Source: Kitasatospora viridis (GTDB lineage Bacteria > Actinomycetota > Actinomycetes > Streptomycetales > Streptomycetaceae). Taken from it: 64,000 nucleotides of DNA. The number at the start of each line of letters is the position of its first letter. The first letter of the stretch is position 1. The position numbers and the translations under genes were made by a program. A model generated the notes under the pieces. The model was given only the letters and a program-made list of their open reading frames with translations. It was not told the DNA's origin and searched no databases. Shown in pieces: positions 24,001 through 29,762 of the stretch. The stretch is from the NCBI RefSeq assembly GCF_007829815.1, contig NZ_VIWT01000005.1, positions 434,001-498,000 on the forward strand, in the 5' to 3' direction.

Positions 24001-27000
24001 GGGATCGCGCTCGCCGGTGGTGTCACCGTGATGGCCACCCCGGGTGCGTACCTGGAGTTCGCACGGCAGCGCGGCCTTGCCGCCGACGGCCGGTGCAAGC
24101 CCTTCGCTGATGCCGCCGACGGCACCGGCTGGGGCGAGGGCGTCGGCGTAGTGGTCCTGGAGCGGCTGTCCGTCGCCCGTGAGCGCGGGCACCGGGTGCT
24201 GGCGGTCGTGGCGGGTAGCGCGATCAACCAGGACGGCGCGAGCAACGGCCTGTCGGCGCCGAACGGCCCTTCGCAGCAGCGGGTGATCCGCGCGGCGTTG
24301 GCCAGCGCCGGGCTGCAGCCGGCCGATGTCGACGTCGTCGAGGCGCACGGCACCGGTACGGCGCTGGGTGACCCGATCGAGGCCCAGGCGCTGCTGGCCA
24401 CCTACGGGCAGGGCCGGCCGGAGGGTCGGCCGCTGCTGCTGGGGTCGGTGAAGTCGAACATCGGTCACACGCAGGCGGCTGCTGGTGTGGCTGGTGTGAT
24501 CAAGATGGTGCAGGCGATGCGCTACGGGATGCTTCCGCAATCCCTGCACGTGGACGCCCCGTCCACCCACGTGGATTGGTCGGCCGGGGCGGTCGAGTTG
24601 CTGACCGCGCCGCGTGAGTGGCCGGCTGGTTCCGGTCCTCGGCGCGCGGGTGTGTCGGCGTTCGGGATCAGCGGCACCAACGTCCACCTCATCCTTGAGC
24701 AGCCCACCGAGGACGCCCCTGTCCCGGAGGTTGTGGAGCCTGAGTCCGGTCCGGCGGCGTGGGTGTTGTCGGCGCGGACCGCGTCGGCACTCGCCGACCA
24801 GGCCGGTCGGCTGGCGGAGTTCGTCGCTGATCGTCCGGAGGTCGCGGCCAAGGACGTGGCCTTCTCGCTGGCGGTGACGCGGACCACGGCCTTCTCCCAC
24901 CGCATGGCGGTGGTCGGCGATGACCGCGACCAGTTGCTCGAAGGCCTGACTGCCGCCGCCATGGGGCAGGAAGCGCCCGGTGTCGTGACCGGCAGCGCTG
25001 GTTCGCTGTCGGTGTCGCGGCCGGTGTTCGTGTTCGCTGGTCAGGGTGCGCAGTGGGTCGGGATGGGCCTGCAACTGTGGGACGAGGAGCCCGCGTTCGC
25101 GGCGGCGATGGAGCGTTGCGCGCAGGCGCTGGCCCCGTTCGTCGATTGGCGACTGCGTGATGTCCTGGGCGACGCGGACCTGTTGGCGCGGGTCGATGTG
25201 GTTCAGCCGGCGTCGTGGGCGGTGGCGGTCAGCCTGGCCGAGCTGTGGCGCTCCTACGGCGTCGAGCCTGCGGCCGTTGCCGGTCACAGCCAGGGCGAGA
25301 TCGCTGCGGCGTGCGTGGCGGGCGGGCTGTCCCTGGAGGACGGCGCCCGGGTGGTTGCCCTGCGCAGCCGGGTGCTGGCCGAGCTCGCCGGCACGGGCGG
25401 GATGGTGTCGGTGCCCGCCGGTCTGGACGAGGTCGGGGAGTGGATCTCCCGCTGGGGCCAGGACCTGTCGGTGGCCGCTGTCAACGGTCCGAGGCAGGTC
25501 GTGGTGGCCGGTGCGGCAAGCGCGTGTTCGGAGTTCGCGGACGCCTACGCCGATCGGGGCGCGCGGCGGATCGCGGTGGACTACGCCTCGCACACCGCGC
25601 ATGTCGAGGCGGTGAGGGAGCGTCTGGCCGCCGACCTGGCGGGCGTGTCCGCCGGCAGTAGCCCGGTGCCGTTCTACTCCACGCTCGAAGCCCGGGTGCT
25701 GGACACCGCCGAGCTCGATGGCGGCTACTGGTACCGGAACCTGCGGCAGACCGTCCGCTTCGGTGAGGTCATCGCCGCGCTTGCGGCGGAGGGCCACCGG
25801 GTGTTCGTGGAGGTCAGTCCGCACCCGGTGCTGGGCCTGGCGATCGCGCAGGCCGGTGAGGACCTGGTGGCGGCGGGCAGCTTGCAGCGCGGCGACGGCG
25901 GCCGTGGGCGGTGGTTGACCGCGCTGGCCGGCGTGTACGCGGCCGGTGTCGAGGTGGACTGGGCGGCGGTTACCGCCGAGGGCGCCAACAAGGTTGCTCT
26001 GCCGACGTATTCGTTCCAGCGTCAGCGCTACTGGCCGAAGGCTGTGGCGGGTCGCGGGGATGCCTCGTCGGCTGGTCAGCAGGGGGTCGGGCACCCGTTG
26101 TTGGCGGCTGCGGTGTGGCTGGCCGAGGGCGACGGCCTGGTGCTGACGGGTCGTCTGTCGCTCGCCGCGATGCCGTGGCTGGCCGACCACGCGGTCCGTG
26201 GCACGGTCCTGCTGCCCGGAACCGCCTTCGTGGACCTTGCGGTCCACGCCGGTGACCTGGCCGGGTGCGGCACGCTGGAGGAGCTGACGCTCCAGGAGCC
26301 GCTGATCCTGCCGGGCCAGGGCGCCGTGCAGTTGCAGGTCCACGTCGGCGACACCGACGGCGACAGTGGCCGTCGAACGGTCACCGTCTCCTCCCGCGAG
26401 GGTGAGGGCGAGTGGGTTCGGAACGCGGTCGGCGTGCTGGCTCCGGCCGGCAGCGAGCCCGTCCCGGTGCCGCTGGCCGCTTGGCCGCCGGCGGGTGCGG
26501 AGCCTGTTCCGGTCGACGACGCCTACGAGCAGTTCGCCCAGCGCGGTTACAACTACGGTCCGGCGTTCCAGGGCCTGCGTCAGGTCTGGCGCACCGAGGA
26601 CGCGGTCTACGCCGAGGTTGAGCTGCCCGAGGTCGTGGAAGCCGATGCGGCCGGGTTCGGCCTGCATCCCGCTCTGCTCGATGCTGCCCTGCACGGTCTG
26701 CTGGCCGTCGGCAACGGCAACAGCAGTGGCGGGACGGGACTTCCGTTCGCGTGGTCGGGGGTGCGGCTGCTGGCGAGCGGCGCCCGCCACCTGCGAGTGG
26801 TGCTGGCCCGTGAGGTGGGCGGGGTCTCGGTGACGGCGTTCGACGGGGTCGGCCAGCCGGTGCTGGAGGCGAAGTCGTTGGCGCTGCGTGAGGCCTCGAC
26901 CGGTCAGTTCGCCGGGTCCGGTCGGCAGGTGCGGCAGTCGCTGTTCACGGTGGACTGGGTTCCGCTTCCTCAGGTCCCGGCTGGCGCGGTGCAGTGGGTG

Positions 27001-29724
27001 CGGCACGGCTCGGCGGTGGCGCCGGTGGTTGTGGCGGCCGTTCCGACTGCCCCGTCCGGGACTTCGGCCCCGCAGGCGGCCCACCTGGCTGCTGCGACGG
27101 TGTTGGGCTGGGTGCAGGAGTGGCTCGGTGACCCCGAGACCGACAACTCTCGGTTGGTGATCTGGACCCAGGGCGCAGCCGCTGGCCAGGACCTGGCCGG
27201 CGCAGCGGTGACGGGTCTGATCCGGTCGACGCAGTCCGAGCACCCGGGTCGTCTGCTGCTGGTCGATGTCGACCCGTCAGCCGACTTGGACCCCAGCCGC
27301 GACGCTGACGTGGACACCGTTCTGGCTGCGGTGTTGGGCGCGGATGAGCCCGAGGTCCGCATCCGCCCCGAGGCCGGGGGAGTCACGGCGTTCGGTCGGC
27401 GGTTGGTCCGGGCCGGCGCGTCCGGGGAGTTGGCGCTTCCCGGTGGTTCGGACTGGCGGGTCGAGGTGACCCGGCCGGGTGACCTGGGCAGCACCGCCGT
27501 TGTGGAATCTCCCGAGTCCGGCGTCGAACTGTCGGCGGGTCAGGTTCGAGTCGGTCTGCGTGCGGCGGGCGTCAACTTCCGTGACGTGGTGGCCGGTCTG
27601 GGCATGGTCTCCGACGGCCGGGTCCTCGGCGGCGAAGGCGCCGGTACCGTCCTGGAGATCGGCCCTGGGGTGAATGGTCTGACGGTGGGTCAGCCGGTGA
27701 TGGGTCTGGTGCCCGGGTGGGGTCCGGTCGGGATCGTCGACAGCCGGCTGCTTGCCCCGGTCCCGCAGGGCTGGTCGTTCCAGCAGGCTGCGGCGGTGTC
27801 GGTCGGGTTCCTCACCGCGTTCTATGCGCTGCGGGATCTGGGCCAGGTCCGTCCGGGTCAGCGAGTGCTGATCCACGCCGGTACCGGTGGAGTCGGCACG
27901 GCCGCCGTGCAGTTGGCCAAGGCATGGGGCTTGGAGGTCTTCGCCACCGCCAGCCCGGCCAAGCAGCACGCGTTGCTGGCGATGGGCGTGGACGAGAACC
28001 ACATCGCCTCGACCCGTGATCTGGCCTTCTGCGAGCGGTTCTTGGAGGCGACCGGTGGCGAGGGCATGGACGTGGTCGTGAACGCCCTGGCCGGGGAGTT
28101 CACGGACGCCTCGCTGCGACTGCTGCCGAACGGCGGCCGGTTCGTCGAGATGGGCAAGACCGACATCCGCGATGCCGCGCAGGTCGCCGAGTCCTACCCC
28201 GGGGTGGTCTACCAGGCGTTCGACCTGATGGACGCGGGTGTACCGCGCGTCGCGGAGATGTTCGCGGAGCTGGGGGCGATGTTCGAGGCCGGGACGCTGG
28301 TTCCGCCGCCGGTGACGAGCTTCGAGCTGTCCCAGGCCGTGGCTGCGCTGCGGTACCTCCAGGCCGCCCGGCACCTCGGCAAGGTCGTCGTGAACGTGCC
28401 GGCCGCATGGGACGGGCAGGGCACAGTGCTCGTCACCGGTGGAACCGGCACGCTGGGCGGGGAGTTGGCCCGGCACCTGGTGGATGCCCGTGGCATGCGG
28501 CACCTGCTGCTGATGTCGCGGCGTGGCCCGGTCGCACCTGGAGTAGCGCGCCTGGCAGCGGAGTTGGCTGCATCGGGTGCGGAGGTGCGGGTGCAGGCCG
28601 GCGATGCCGCCGACCGCGACGCCCTCGCCTCGGTGTTGGCGCGGATTCCGGTCGAGCGGCCGCTGACGGCGGTCGTGCATGCAGCCGGTGTGATCGACGA
28701 CGCCACGGTGGAGTCGCTGACGCCCGAGCGGATGGCTCCCGTGCTGGCGGCCAAGGCCGATGCGGCGTGGAACCTGCACGAGTTGACCGAGGGCGCAGAC
28801 CTTGCCGGGTTCGTGCTGTACTCCTCGGCCGCGGCTGTCATGGGCAGCCCGGGGCAGGGGAGTTACGCCGCCGCCAACGCGTTCCTGGACGCGCTGGCCG
28901 CCCACCGCCGCGAGCGGCAGCTGGCCGGTCAGTCGCTGGCGTGGGGTCTGTGGGCCCAGGCGTCGGAGATGACGGGGCACTTGGCGGGCGCGGGGGTTTC
29001 CCGCCTGCGCCGTGGTGGAGTTCAGCCGATGACGACCGAGCAGGGCCTGGCGCTCTTCGAGGCCGCCGCCGCGCTGGGCGCGCCGTTGGCGGTCCCGGCC
29101 CGGCTGGACCTGACCGGGCTGTCGCGTGGCGGACGGCCGGTGCCCGCGCTGCTGCGGGGCCTGGCCGCTGGTGGTGCCACCGAGCGTCCGACCGCGGCCG
29201 TGGCTGCCGATGCGGGCGGTCTGGCGGCCCGGTTGGCCGCGCTGTCTCCCGCCGATCGTGAGCAGGAAGTCCTGCAGATCGTCCGGGCCGCCGCGGCCGT
29301 CGTCCTGGGCCATGCCCGACCCGGGGACATCGATCCCCAGCGGGCCTTCCGCGAGTTGGGCATCGACTCCCTGACGGCGCTGGAGCTGCGCAACCGGCTC
29401 TCGGCCGAGACCGGCCTGAGCCTGCCCGCCACCCTGGTGTTCGACCACCCCGTCCCGCTGGACCTCGCCCGGCACCTGCACGACCAGCTGGTACCGCGCG
29501 AAGCCGGCGCCATCGAGACTGCCCTGGCAGATCTGGACGGCCTGCGCGCCGTGTTGTCGGCTGTGCCCCTCGACGACGTCGATCGCGGGCGGATCACCGA
29601 ACAGTTGTATGCCCTCATGGCGGACTGGCGGGCCAAGGGATCAGAGGCGGACGACGAGGACGACCTGGACTCGGCCACGAACGAGGACCTGTTCCAGATC
29701 ATCGAGCGTGGGTTCGACAAGTGA
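6016..29724 (+). CDS. Type I modular PKS with four extension modules (7902 aa)
   Basis: This giant synthase opens with an N-terminal docking coiled coil (EHEKLLSYLKKVTADS), which pairs with tails like that of the upstream protein. Module order is KS-AT-DH-ER-KR-ACP, KS-AT-DH-ER-KR-ACP, KS-AT-DH-KR-ACP, KS-AT-DH-ER-KR-ACP. KS cysteines are C204, C2231, C4255 and C5976; ACP serines are S2005, S4027, S5745 and S7785. AT motifs predict malonyl, malonyl, methylmalonyl, methylmalonyl. All KRs are B-type by their IDD motif and look active. Residues from about 7825 form a C-terminal docking segment. A TAGGAG ribosome site overlaps the end of the preceding gene. The ATG at 6016 has an in-frame ATG three codons later that could also serve. 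The modules are very similar to one another, so assembly errors in copy number are possible. Confidence 0.96.
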   Translation: MTEMTEHEKLLSYLKKVTADSYETKERLRKIEAREQEPVAIVGMGCRFPGGVEDPEGFWRLVAGGSDAMSGFPANRGWDAAAAFDTGDEGPAYSQVGGFLDCAGNFDAEFFGISPREALGMDPQQRLLLETCWEALEDAGITPASLKGTDTGVYAGIIASGYRIGEQDGAGGFGLTGTTASVASGRVSYSLGLQGPAVSIDTACSSSLTAIHLAVQALRSDECGMALAGGVTVMASPGTFAEFARQRGLAGDGRCKPFAEAADGTGWGEGVGVLVLERLSDARERGHRVLAVISGSAVNQDGASNGLSAPNGPSQQRVIRAALASARLQPSDVDVVEAHGTGTALGDPIEAQALLATYGQDRPEGRPLLLGSVKSNIGHTQAAAGVAGVIKMVQAMRHGMLPQTLHVDAPSSHVDWSAGAVELLTEPREWPAGAGPRRAGVSAFGISGTNVHVIVEEPTPETPAEDASASDAPVLEELESAGPVAWVLSARSDAALAAQAGRLAEFLTARPEVAAKDVALSLAVTRTTAFSHRLAVVGRDRDQLLEGLGAVATGVVTGAAGDGRVAVVFSGQGSQRVGMGLGLYEAFPVFAEAFDEVCGHLDGLLPGSLREVIAAGGPELDQTVFAQAGLFAVQVALFRLWSSWGVVPQCVAGHSIGEVTAAYVAGVWDLADACAVVAARGRLMQELPAGGAMAALDASAEQVAELVAGREGVAVAAVNSARQTVISGVESVVDELAGLWRDQGGRARRLRVSHAFHSPLMDPMLEEFAQVLDGVTCHEPRIPLVSGTPGADVTDPAYWVAHVRDTVRHHDVVEAMRAQGISVFAELGPDGALSAMADDDAGTWVPALRGGQDEPETALRALAGLYAAGVEVDWAGLAAGASKVALPTYPFQHQHYWPKAAVGRGDAWSAGQQRSGHPLLAAAVWLAVGDGLVLTGRLSLSAMPWLADHAVHGTVLLPGTAFVDLAVHAGDLAGCGTLEELTLQEPLLLPTTGGVQLQVHVGDSDGDSGRRTVTVSSREGEGEWVRHAVGVLAPAGSEPVPAPLDVWPPAGAEPVPVDDAYEKFAQRGYGYGPAFQGLHQVWQAGDTVYAEAELPQGIDSDAAGFGLHPALLDAALHSLLAAGSSNGNGGAGLPFAWSGVRLLAGGARHLRVALVRASGGVSVTAFDGVGQPVLQVRSLAMREASAGQLAGPGRQVRQSLFTVDWVPLTVQTSDAVVPWARHGESVAPVVVAALPAAAPGTSAPEAARLAAATVLSWVQEWLGDPETDGSRLVIWTQGVAAGQDLAGAAVAGLVRSTQSEHPGRLLLVDVDPSAGLDPTRDADVDAVLAVALDADEPEVRIRPAADGGVAAFGRRLARSNELALPSGSGWRVEVANPGDLGSAAVVDAPDLDAELAAGQVRVSLRAVGVNFRDVVTGLGMVADVRGLGGEGAGTVLEIGPGVTGLTVGQPVMGLVPGWGPVGVVDSRLLAPIPQGWSFQQAAAAPVGFSTAFYALRDLAQVRAGQRVLIHAGTGGVGTAAVQLAQAWGLEVFATASPAKQHALRAMGLADTHIASTRDLAFCEQFLAETGGEGMDVVVNALAGEFTDASLRLLPRGGQFVEMGKTDIRNPEQVAEAYPGVVYQAFDLMDAGEPRVAEMLAELGGMFDAGTVVPPPVTTFELSQAVSALRYLQAARQLGKVVLNVPAAWDPQGTVLVTGGTGTLGGELARHLVNVRGMQHLVLMSRRGPAAPGVARLVAELAASGAEVRVQAGDAADRDALAAVLARIERPLTAVVHAAGVIDDATVESLTPERMAPVLAAKVDAAWNLHELTEDAGLAGFVLYSSAAAVMGSPGQGSYAAANAFLDALATYRHDRQLAGQSLAWGLWAQASEITGHLEGAGLSRLRRGGIQPLTTEQGLALFEAAAALGTPLAVPARLDLTALARPGRPVPALLRGLAVGALARPTAAVAVVAGGLAARLAALGPAEREQEVLQIVRAAAAVVLGHAHPGDIDPLRAFRDMGIDSLTGLELRNRLANETGLTLPATLVFDQPTPLEVARFVVAEACGTDGVLGGTTVPVVRVGTDEPVAIVGMGCRFPGGVEDPEGFWQLVAAGTDAMSGFPVNRGWETPGLSGDDGAAYTPLGGFLDGAGEFDAEFFGISPREALGMDPQQRLLLETSWEALEDAGITPGSLRGSDTGVYAGIIALGYRVGEQDGAGGFGMTGTTASVASGRVAYSLGLQGPAVSIDTACSSSLTAIHLAAQALRSGECGIALAGGVTVMPTPGTFTEFARQRGLAGDGRCKPFSEAADGTGWGEGVGMLVLERLSDARARGHKVLAVVAGSAVNQDGASNGLSAPNGPSQQRVIRAALASAGLQPGDVDVVEAHGTGTALGDPIEAQALLATYGQDRPEDRPLLLGSVKSNIGHTQAAAGVAGVIKMVQAMRHGMLPQTLHVDAPSSHVDWSAGAVELLTAPREWPAGAGPRRAGVSAFGISGTNVHMILEQPAQDVPAVEEAPVQDGPESAEPVAWVLSARSDAALAAQAGRLAEFVAARPEVAAKDVAFSLTATRTTAFSHRLAVVGRDREQLLEGLTAAATGVVTGAAGDGRVAVVFSGQGSQRVGMGLGLYEAFPVFAAAFDEVCGHLDGLLPGSLREVIAAGGPELDQTVFAQAGLFAVQVALFRLWSSWGVVPQCVAGHSIGEVTAAYVAGVWDLADACAVVAARGRLMQELPAGGAMAALDASAEQVAELVAGHEGVAVAAVNSARQTVISGVESVVDELAGLWRDQGGRARRLRVSHAFHSPLMDPMLEEFAQVLDGVTCHEPRIPLVSGTPGADVTDPAYWVAHVRDTVRHHDVVEAMRAQGIGVFAELGPDGALSSMIDDNAGTWVPALRGGQDEPETALRALAGLFAAGVEVDWAALTGEGAKTVALPTYPFQRQHYWPKAVAGRGDASSAGQQRVGHPLLAAAVWLAEGDGLVLTGRLSLATMPWLADHAVQGTVLLPGTAFVDLAVHAGDLAGCGTLEELTLQEPLVLPGQGGVQLQVHVGDSDGDSGRRTVTVSSREGEGEWVRNAVGVLASVDAEPAPARLDVWPPADAESVPVDGAYEAFAQRGYGYGPAFQGLRQAWRAGDTVYAEVELPQVVEADAAGFGLHPALLDAALHSLLAASDGGGAGTGLPFAWSGVRLLAGGARHLRVVLARKSGGVSVTAFDAVGEPVLQVRSLALREIPAGQFAGSGRQVRQSLFTVDWIPLAQVPAGAVQWVRHGSAMAPVVVAAVPAAPSGTSAPQAAQLAAATVLGWVQEWLGDPETDGARLVIWTQGAAAGQDLAGAAVTGLIRSTQSEHPGRLLLVDVDPSAGLDPTRDADVDAVLAVALDADEPEVRIRPAADGGVAAFGRRLARGSELALPSGSGWRVEVANPGDLGSAAVVDTPDADAELAEGQVRVGLRAAGVNFRDVVAGLGMIADSRGLGGEGAGVVLEIGPGVTGLTVSQSVMGLVPNWGPVGIVDSRLIAAVPQGWSFQQAAAVPIGFLTAFYALRDLAQVRPGQRVLIHAGTGGVGTAAVQLAQAWGLEVFATASPAKQHALRAMGVDESHIASTRDLAFCERFLAETGGEGMDVVLNALAGEFTDASLRLLPRGGQFVEMGKTDIRNPEQVAQTYPGVVYQAFDLMDAGEPRIEEMFAELGTMFEVGTVVPPPVTSFELSQAVAALRYLQAAKQLGKVVLNVPAEWNPQGTVLVTGGTGTLGGELARHLVNVRGMRHLVLMSRRGPAAPGVARLVAELAASGAEVRVQAGDAADRDALASALARIERPLTAVVHAAGVIDDATVESLTPERMATVMAAKADAAWNLHELTEGAGLAGFVLYSSAASVLGSPGQGSYSAANAFLDALAAYRRERRLAGQSLAWGLWAQTSEITGQLAGADLSRMRRGGIQPLTTEQGLALFEAAAALGAPLAVPARLDLTALARPGRPLLPLLRGLAVGAPARPTAAVAADAGGLAARLAALGSAEREQEVLQIVRAAAAVVLGHARPGDIDPQRAFKDMGIDSLTALELRNRLAAETGLTLPATLVFDYPVPLDLARHLVTEVCGTAEAVGASAVPAVRGGTDEPVVIVGMGCRFPGGVEDPDGFWQLVAGGSDAMSGFPANRGWETPDLSESGDEGNAFAPVGGFLAGAGEFDAEFFGISPREALGMDPQQRLLLETCWEALEDAGITPASLRGSDTGVYAGIIASGYRATEQDGAGGFGLTGTTASVASGRVSYTLGLQGPAVSIDTACSSSLTAIHLAAQALRSGECGMALAGGVTVMASPGTFTEFARQRGLAANGRCKPFSEAADGTGWGEGVGMLVLERLSDARARGHKVLAVVAGSAVNQDGASNGLSAPNGPSQQRVIRAALASAGLQPGDVDVVEAHGTGTALGDPIEAQALLATYGQDRPEGRPLLLGSVKSNIGHTQAAAGVAGVIKMVQAMRHGMLPQTLHVDAPSSHVDWSAGAVELLTAPREWPAGSGPRRAGVSAFGISGTNVHLILEQPAEAAPVLDVVESAGPAAWVLSARSAPALAAQAARLADFATARPEITARDLAFSLAVTRTTAFSHRLAVVGEDRDQLLAGLTAAATGQEAPGVVTGSAGSVSRPVFVFAGQGAQWVGMGLQLWDQEPAFAAAMERCAQALAPFVDWRLREVLADAELLARVDVVQPASWAVAVSLAELWRAYGVEPAAVAGHSQGEIAAACVAGGLSLEDGARVVALRSRALAGLAGTGGMVSVPASLDEVQEWISRWGQDLSVAAVNGPRQVVVAGAASACAEFVDAYADRGARRIAVDYASHTSHVEAVEDRLAEDLAAVSAGSSAVPFYSTLEARVLDTAELDGGYWYRNLRQTVRFGEVIAALAAEGHRVFVEVSPHPVLGLAIAQAGDDLVAAATLQRGDGGRGRWLTALAGAYTAGVEVDWATVTAGASKVALPTYPFQRQHYWPKAVTGRGDASSIGLQRSGHPLLAAAVWLAEGDGVVLTGRLSLAAMPWLADHAVHGTVLLPGTAFVDLAVHAGDLAGCGVLEELTLQEPLVLSEHGGVQLQVRVSDGDGPRTVTISSREGEGEWVRHAAGVLTPVGSEPVPAPLAVWPPAGAESVPVDDAYERLAGRGYGYGPAFQGLRQVWRAEDTVYVEVELPQAAEADAAGFGLHPALLDAALHGLLAAGSRNGSGGTGLPFAWSGVRLLAGGARHLRVVLAPGSGGISVTAFDAVGEPVLQARSLAMREIPAGQLTSSGRQVRQSLFTVDWVPLPAQAPAAAVQWARHGQPAGAKPAPVVVAVLPAAPFGMSVPQAAHLAAATVLGWVQEWLGDPETDGSRLVIWTQGVAAGQDLAGAAVAGLVRSAQSEHPGRLLLVDVDPSAGLYPAYDADVATVLAAVLEADEPEVCVRPAADGGGVVAFGRRLARAGTEEPGTVPAEWDPQGTVLVTGGTGTLGGELARHLVDARGMRHLLLMSRRGPVAPGVASLVSELAELGAEVRVQAGDAADRDALASVLARIESPLTAVVHAAGVIDDATVESLTPERMANVLSAKADAAWNLHELTEDAGLAGFVLYSSAAAVMGSAGQGSYAAANAFLDALATYRHDRELVGQSLAWGLWAQASEMTGHLEGAGVSRLRRGGIQPLTTEQGLALFDAAAALSTPVAVPALLDLTALSRPGRPLPPLLRGLVAGVPARPTAAVAAVAAADAGGLAARLAALGSAEREQEVLEIVRAAVAAVLGHASSADIDPQRAFREMGIDSLTALELRNRLVAETGLSLPATLVFDYPVPLELARHLVTEACGTDEAVGASAVPAVRGGTDEPVAIVGIGCRFPGGAEGPDGFWQLVAGGADAMSGFPANRGWDVAGLPDLESGDDEGARYAPVGGFLDSAGDFDAEFFGISPREALGMDPQQRLLLETCWEALEDAGITPGSLRGTDTGVYAGIITSGYRVGGQYGAGGYGMTGTTASVASGRVAYSLGLQGPAVSIDTACSSSLTAIHLAAQALRSGECGIALAGGVTVMATPGAYLEFARQRGLAADGRCKPFADAADGTGWGEGVGVVVLERLSVARERGHRVLAVVAGSAINQDGASNGLSAPNGPSQQRVIRAALASAGLQPADVDVVEAHGTGTALGDPIEAQALLATYGQGRPEGRPLLLGSVKSNIGHTQAAAGVAGVIKMVQAMRYGMLPQSLHVDAPSTHVDWSAGAVELLTAPREWPAGSGPRRAGVSAFGISGTNVHLILEQPTEDAPVPEVVEPESGPAAWVLSARTASALADQAGRLAEFVADRPEVAAKDVAFSLAVTRTTAFSHRMAVVGDDRDQLLEGLTAAAMGQEAPGVVTGSAGSLSVSRPVFVFAGQGAQWVGMGLQLWDEEPAFAAAMERCAQALAPFVDWRLRDVLGDADLLARVDVVQPASWAVAVSLAELWRSYGVEPAAVAGHSQGEIAAACVAGGLSLEDGARVVALRSRVLAELAGTGGMVSVPAGLDEVGEWISRWGQDLSVAAVNGPRQVVVAGAASACSEFADAYADRGARRIAVDYASHTAHVEAVRERLAADLAGVSAGSSPVPFYSTLEARVLDTAELDGGYWYRNLRQTVRFGEVIAALAAEGHRVFVEVSPHPVLGLAIAQAGEDLVAAGSLQRGDGGRGRWLTALAGVYAAGVEVDWAAVTAEGANKVALPTYSFQRQRYWPKAVAGRGDASSAGQQGVGHPLLAAAVWLAEGDGLVLTGRLSLAAMPWLADHAVRGTVLLPGTAFVDLAVHAGDLAGCGTLEELTLQEPLILPGQGAVQLQVHVGDTDGDSGRRTVTVSSREGEGEWVRNAVGVLAPAGSEPVPVPLAAWPPAGAEPVPVDDAYEQFAQRGYNYGPAFQGLRQVWRTEDAVYAEVELPEVVEADAAGFGLHPALLDAALHGLLAVGNGNSSGGTGLPFAWSGVRLLASGARHLRVVLAREVGGVSVTAFDGVGQPVLEAKSLALREASTGQFAGSGRQVRQSLFTVDWVPLPQVPAGAVQWVRHGSAVAPVVVAAVPTAPSGTSAPQAAHLAAATVLGWVQEWLGDPETDNSRLVIWTQGAAAGQDLAGAAVTGLIRSTQSEHPGRLLLVDVDPSADLDPSRDADVDTVLAAVLGADEPEVRIRPEAGGVTAFGRRLVRAGASGELALPGGSDWRVEVTRPGDLGSTAVVESPESGVELSAGQVRVGLRAAGVNFRDVVAGLGMVSDGRVLGGEGAGTVLEIGPGVNGLTVGQPVMGLVPGWGPVGIVDSRLLAPVPQGWSFQQAAAVSVGFLTAFYALRDLGQVRPGQRVLIHAGTGGVGTAAVQLAKAWGLEVFATASPAKQHALLAMGVDENHIASTRDLAFCERFLEATGGEGMDVVVNALAGEFTDASLRLLPNGGRFVEMGKTDIRDAAQVAESYPGVVYQAFDLMDAGVPRVAEMFAELGAMFEAGTLVPPPVTSFELSQAVAALRYLQAARHLGKVVVNVPAAWDGQGTVLVTGGTGTLGGELARHLVDARGMRHLLLMSRRGPVAPGVARLAAELAASGAEVRVQAGDAADRDALASVLARIPVERPLTAVVHAAGVIDDATVESLTPERMAPVLAAKADAAWNLHELTEGADLAGFVLYSSAAAVMGSPGQGSYAAANAFLDALAAHRRERQLAGQSLAWGLWAQASEMTGHLAGAGVSRLRRGGVQPMTTEQGLALFEAAAALGAPLAVPARLDLTGLSRGGRPVPALLRGLAAGGATERPTAAVAADAGGLAARLAALSPADREQEVLQIVRAAAAVVLGHARPGDIDPQRAFRELGIDSLTALELRNRLSAETGLSLPATLVFDHPVPLDLARHLHDQLVPREAGAIETALADLDGLRAVLSAVPLDDVDRGRITEQLYALMADWRAKGSEADDEDDLDSATNEDLFQIIERGFDK
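6124..12130 (+). other. PKS module 1 of the four-module protein: KS-AT(mal)-DH-ER-KR-ACP
   Basis: KS begins near 6124 (EPVAIVGMG). The AT runs about 7708-8640 with GHSIGE and SHAFHSP, so malonyl-CoA is predicted. The DH starts at GHPLL (8761), the ER near 10096, the KR at 11092, and the ACP spans about 11918-12130 with its serine codon at 12028. In the ER the position after GLGM is valine. All reductive domains look intact, giving a saturated unbranched two-carbon unit. Confidence 0.9.
12211..18190 (+). other. PKS module 2: KS-AT(mal)-DH-ER-KR-ACP
   Basis: KS begins near 12211 with its cysteine codon at 12706. The AT spans about 13776-14640 with GHSIGE and HAFH (malonyl). The DH starts at 14833, the ER near 16161, the KR near 17155, and the ACP serine codon is at 18094. 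The AT differs from that of the previous module at only a few residues. A fully reduced malonate unit is predicted. Confidence 0.9.
18277..23350 (+). other. PKS module 3: KS-AT(methylmalonyl)-DH-KR-ACP, ER missing
   Basis: KS begins near 18277 with its cysteine codon at 18778. The AT (about 19846-20740) carries GHSQGE and VDYASH, the methylmalonyl-CoA signature. The DH starts at 20914. The KR starts at 22296, directly after a short linker where the sister modules carry about 340 residues of ER. The ACP serine codon is at 23248. Without ER, the predicted product of this step is an alpha-methyl, alpha-beta double bond, probably E given the B-type KR. Confidence 0.9.
23431..29480 (+). other. PKS module 4: KS-AT(methylmalonyl)-DH-ER-KR-ACP
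   Basis: KS begins near 23431 with its cysteine codon at 23941. The AT (about 25015-25910) has GHSQGE and VDYASH, so methylmalonyl-CoA is predicted. The DH starts at 26089, the ER near 27424, the KR near 28420, and the ACP serine codon is at 29368. Valine follows GLGM in the ER. A saturated methyl-branched unit is predicted. Confidence 0.9.
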
Positions 29725-29762
29725 CTGAATTGTCTGCCGCGAAACAAGGAGTAACGAGAAAC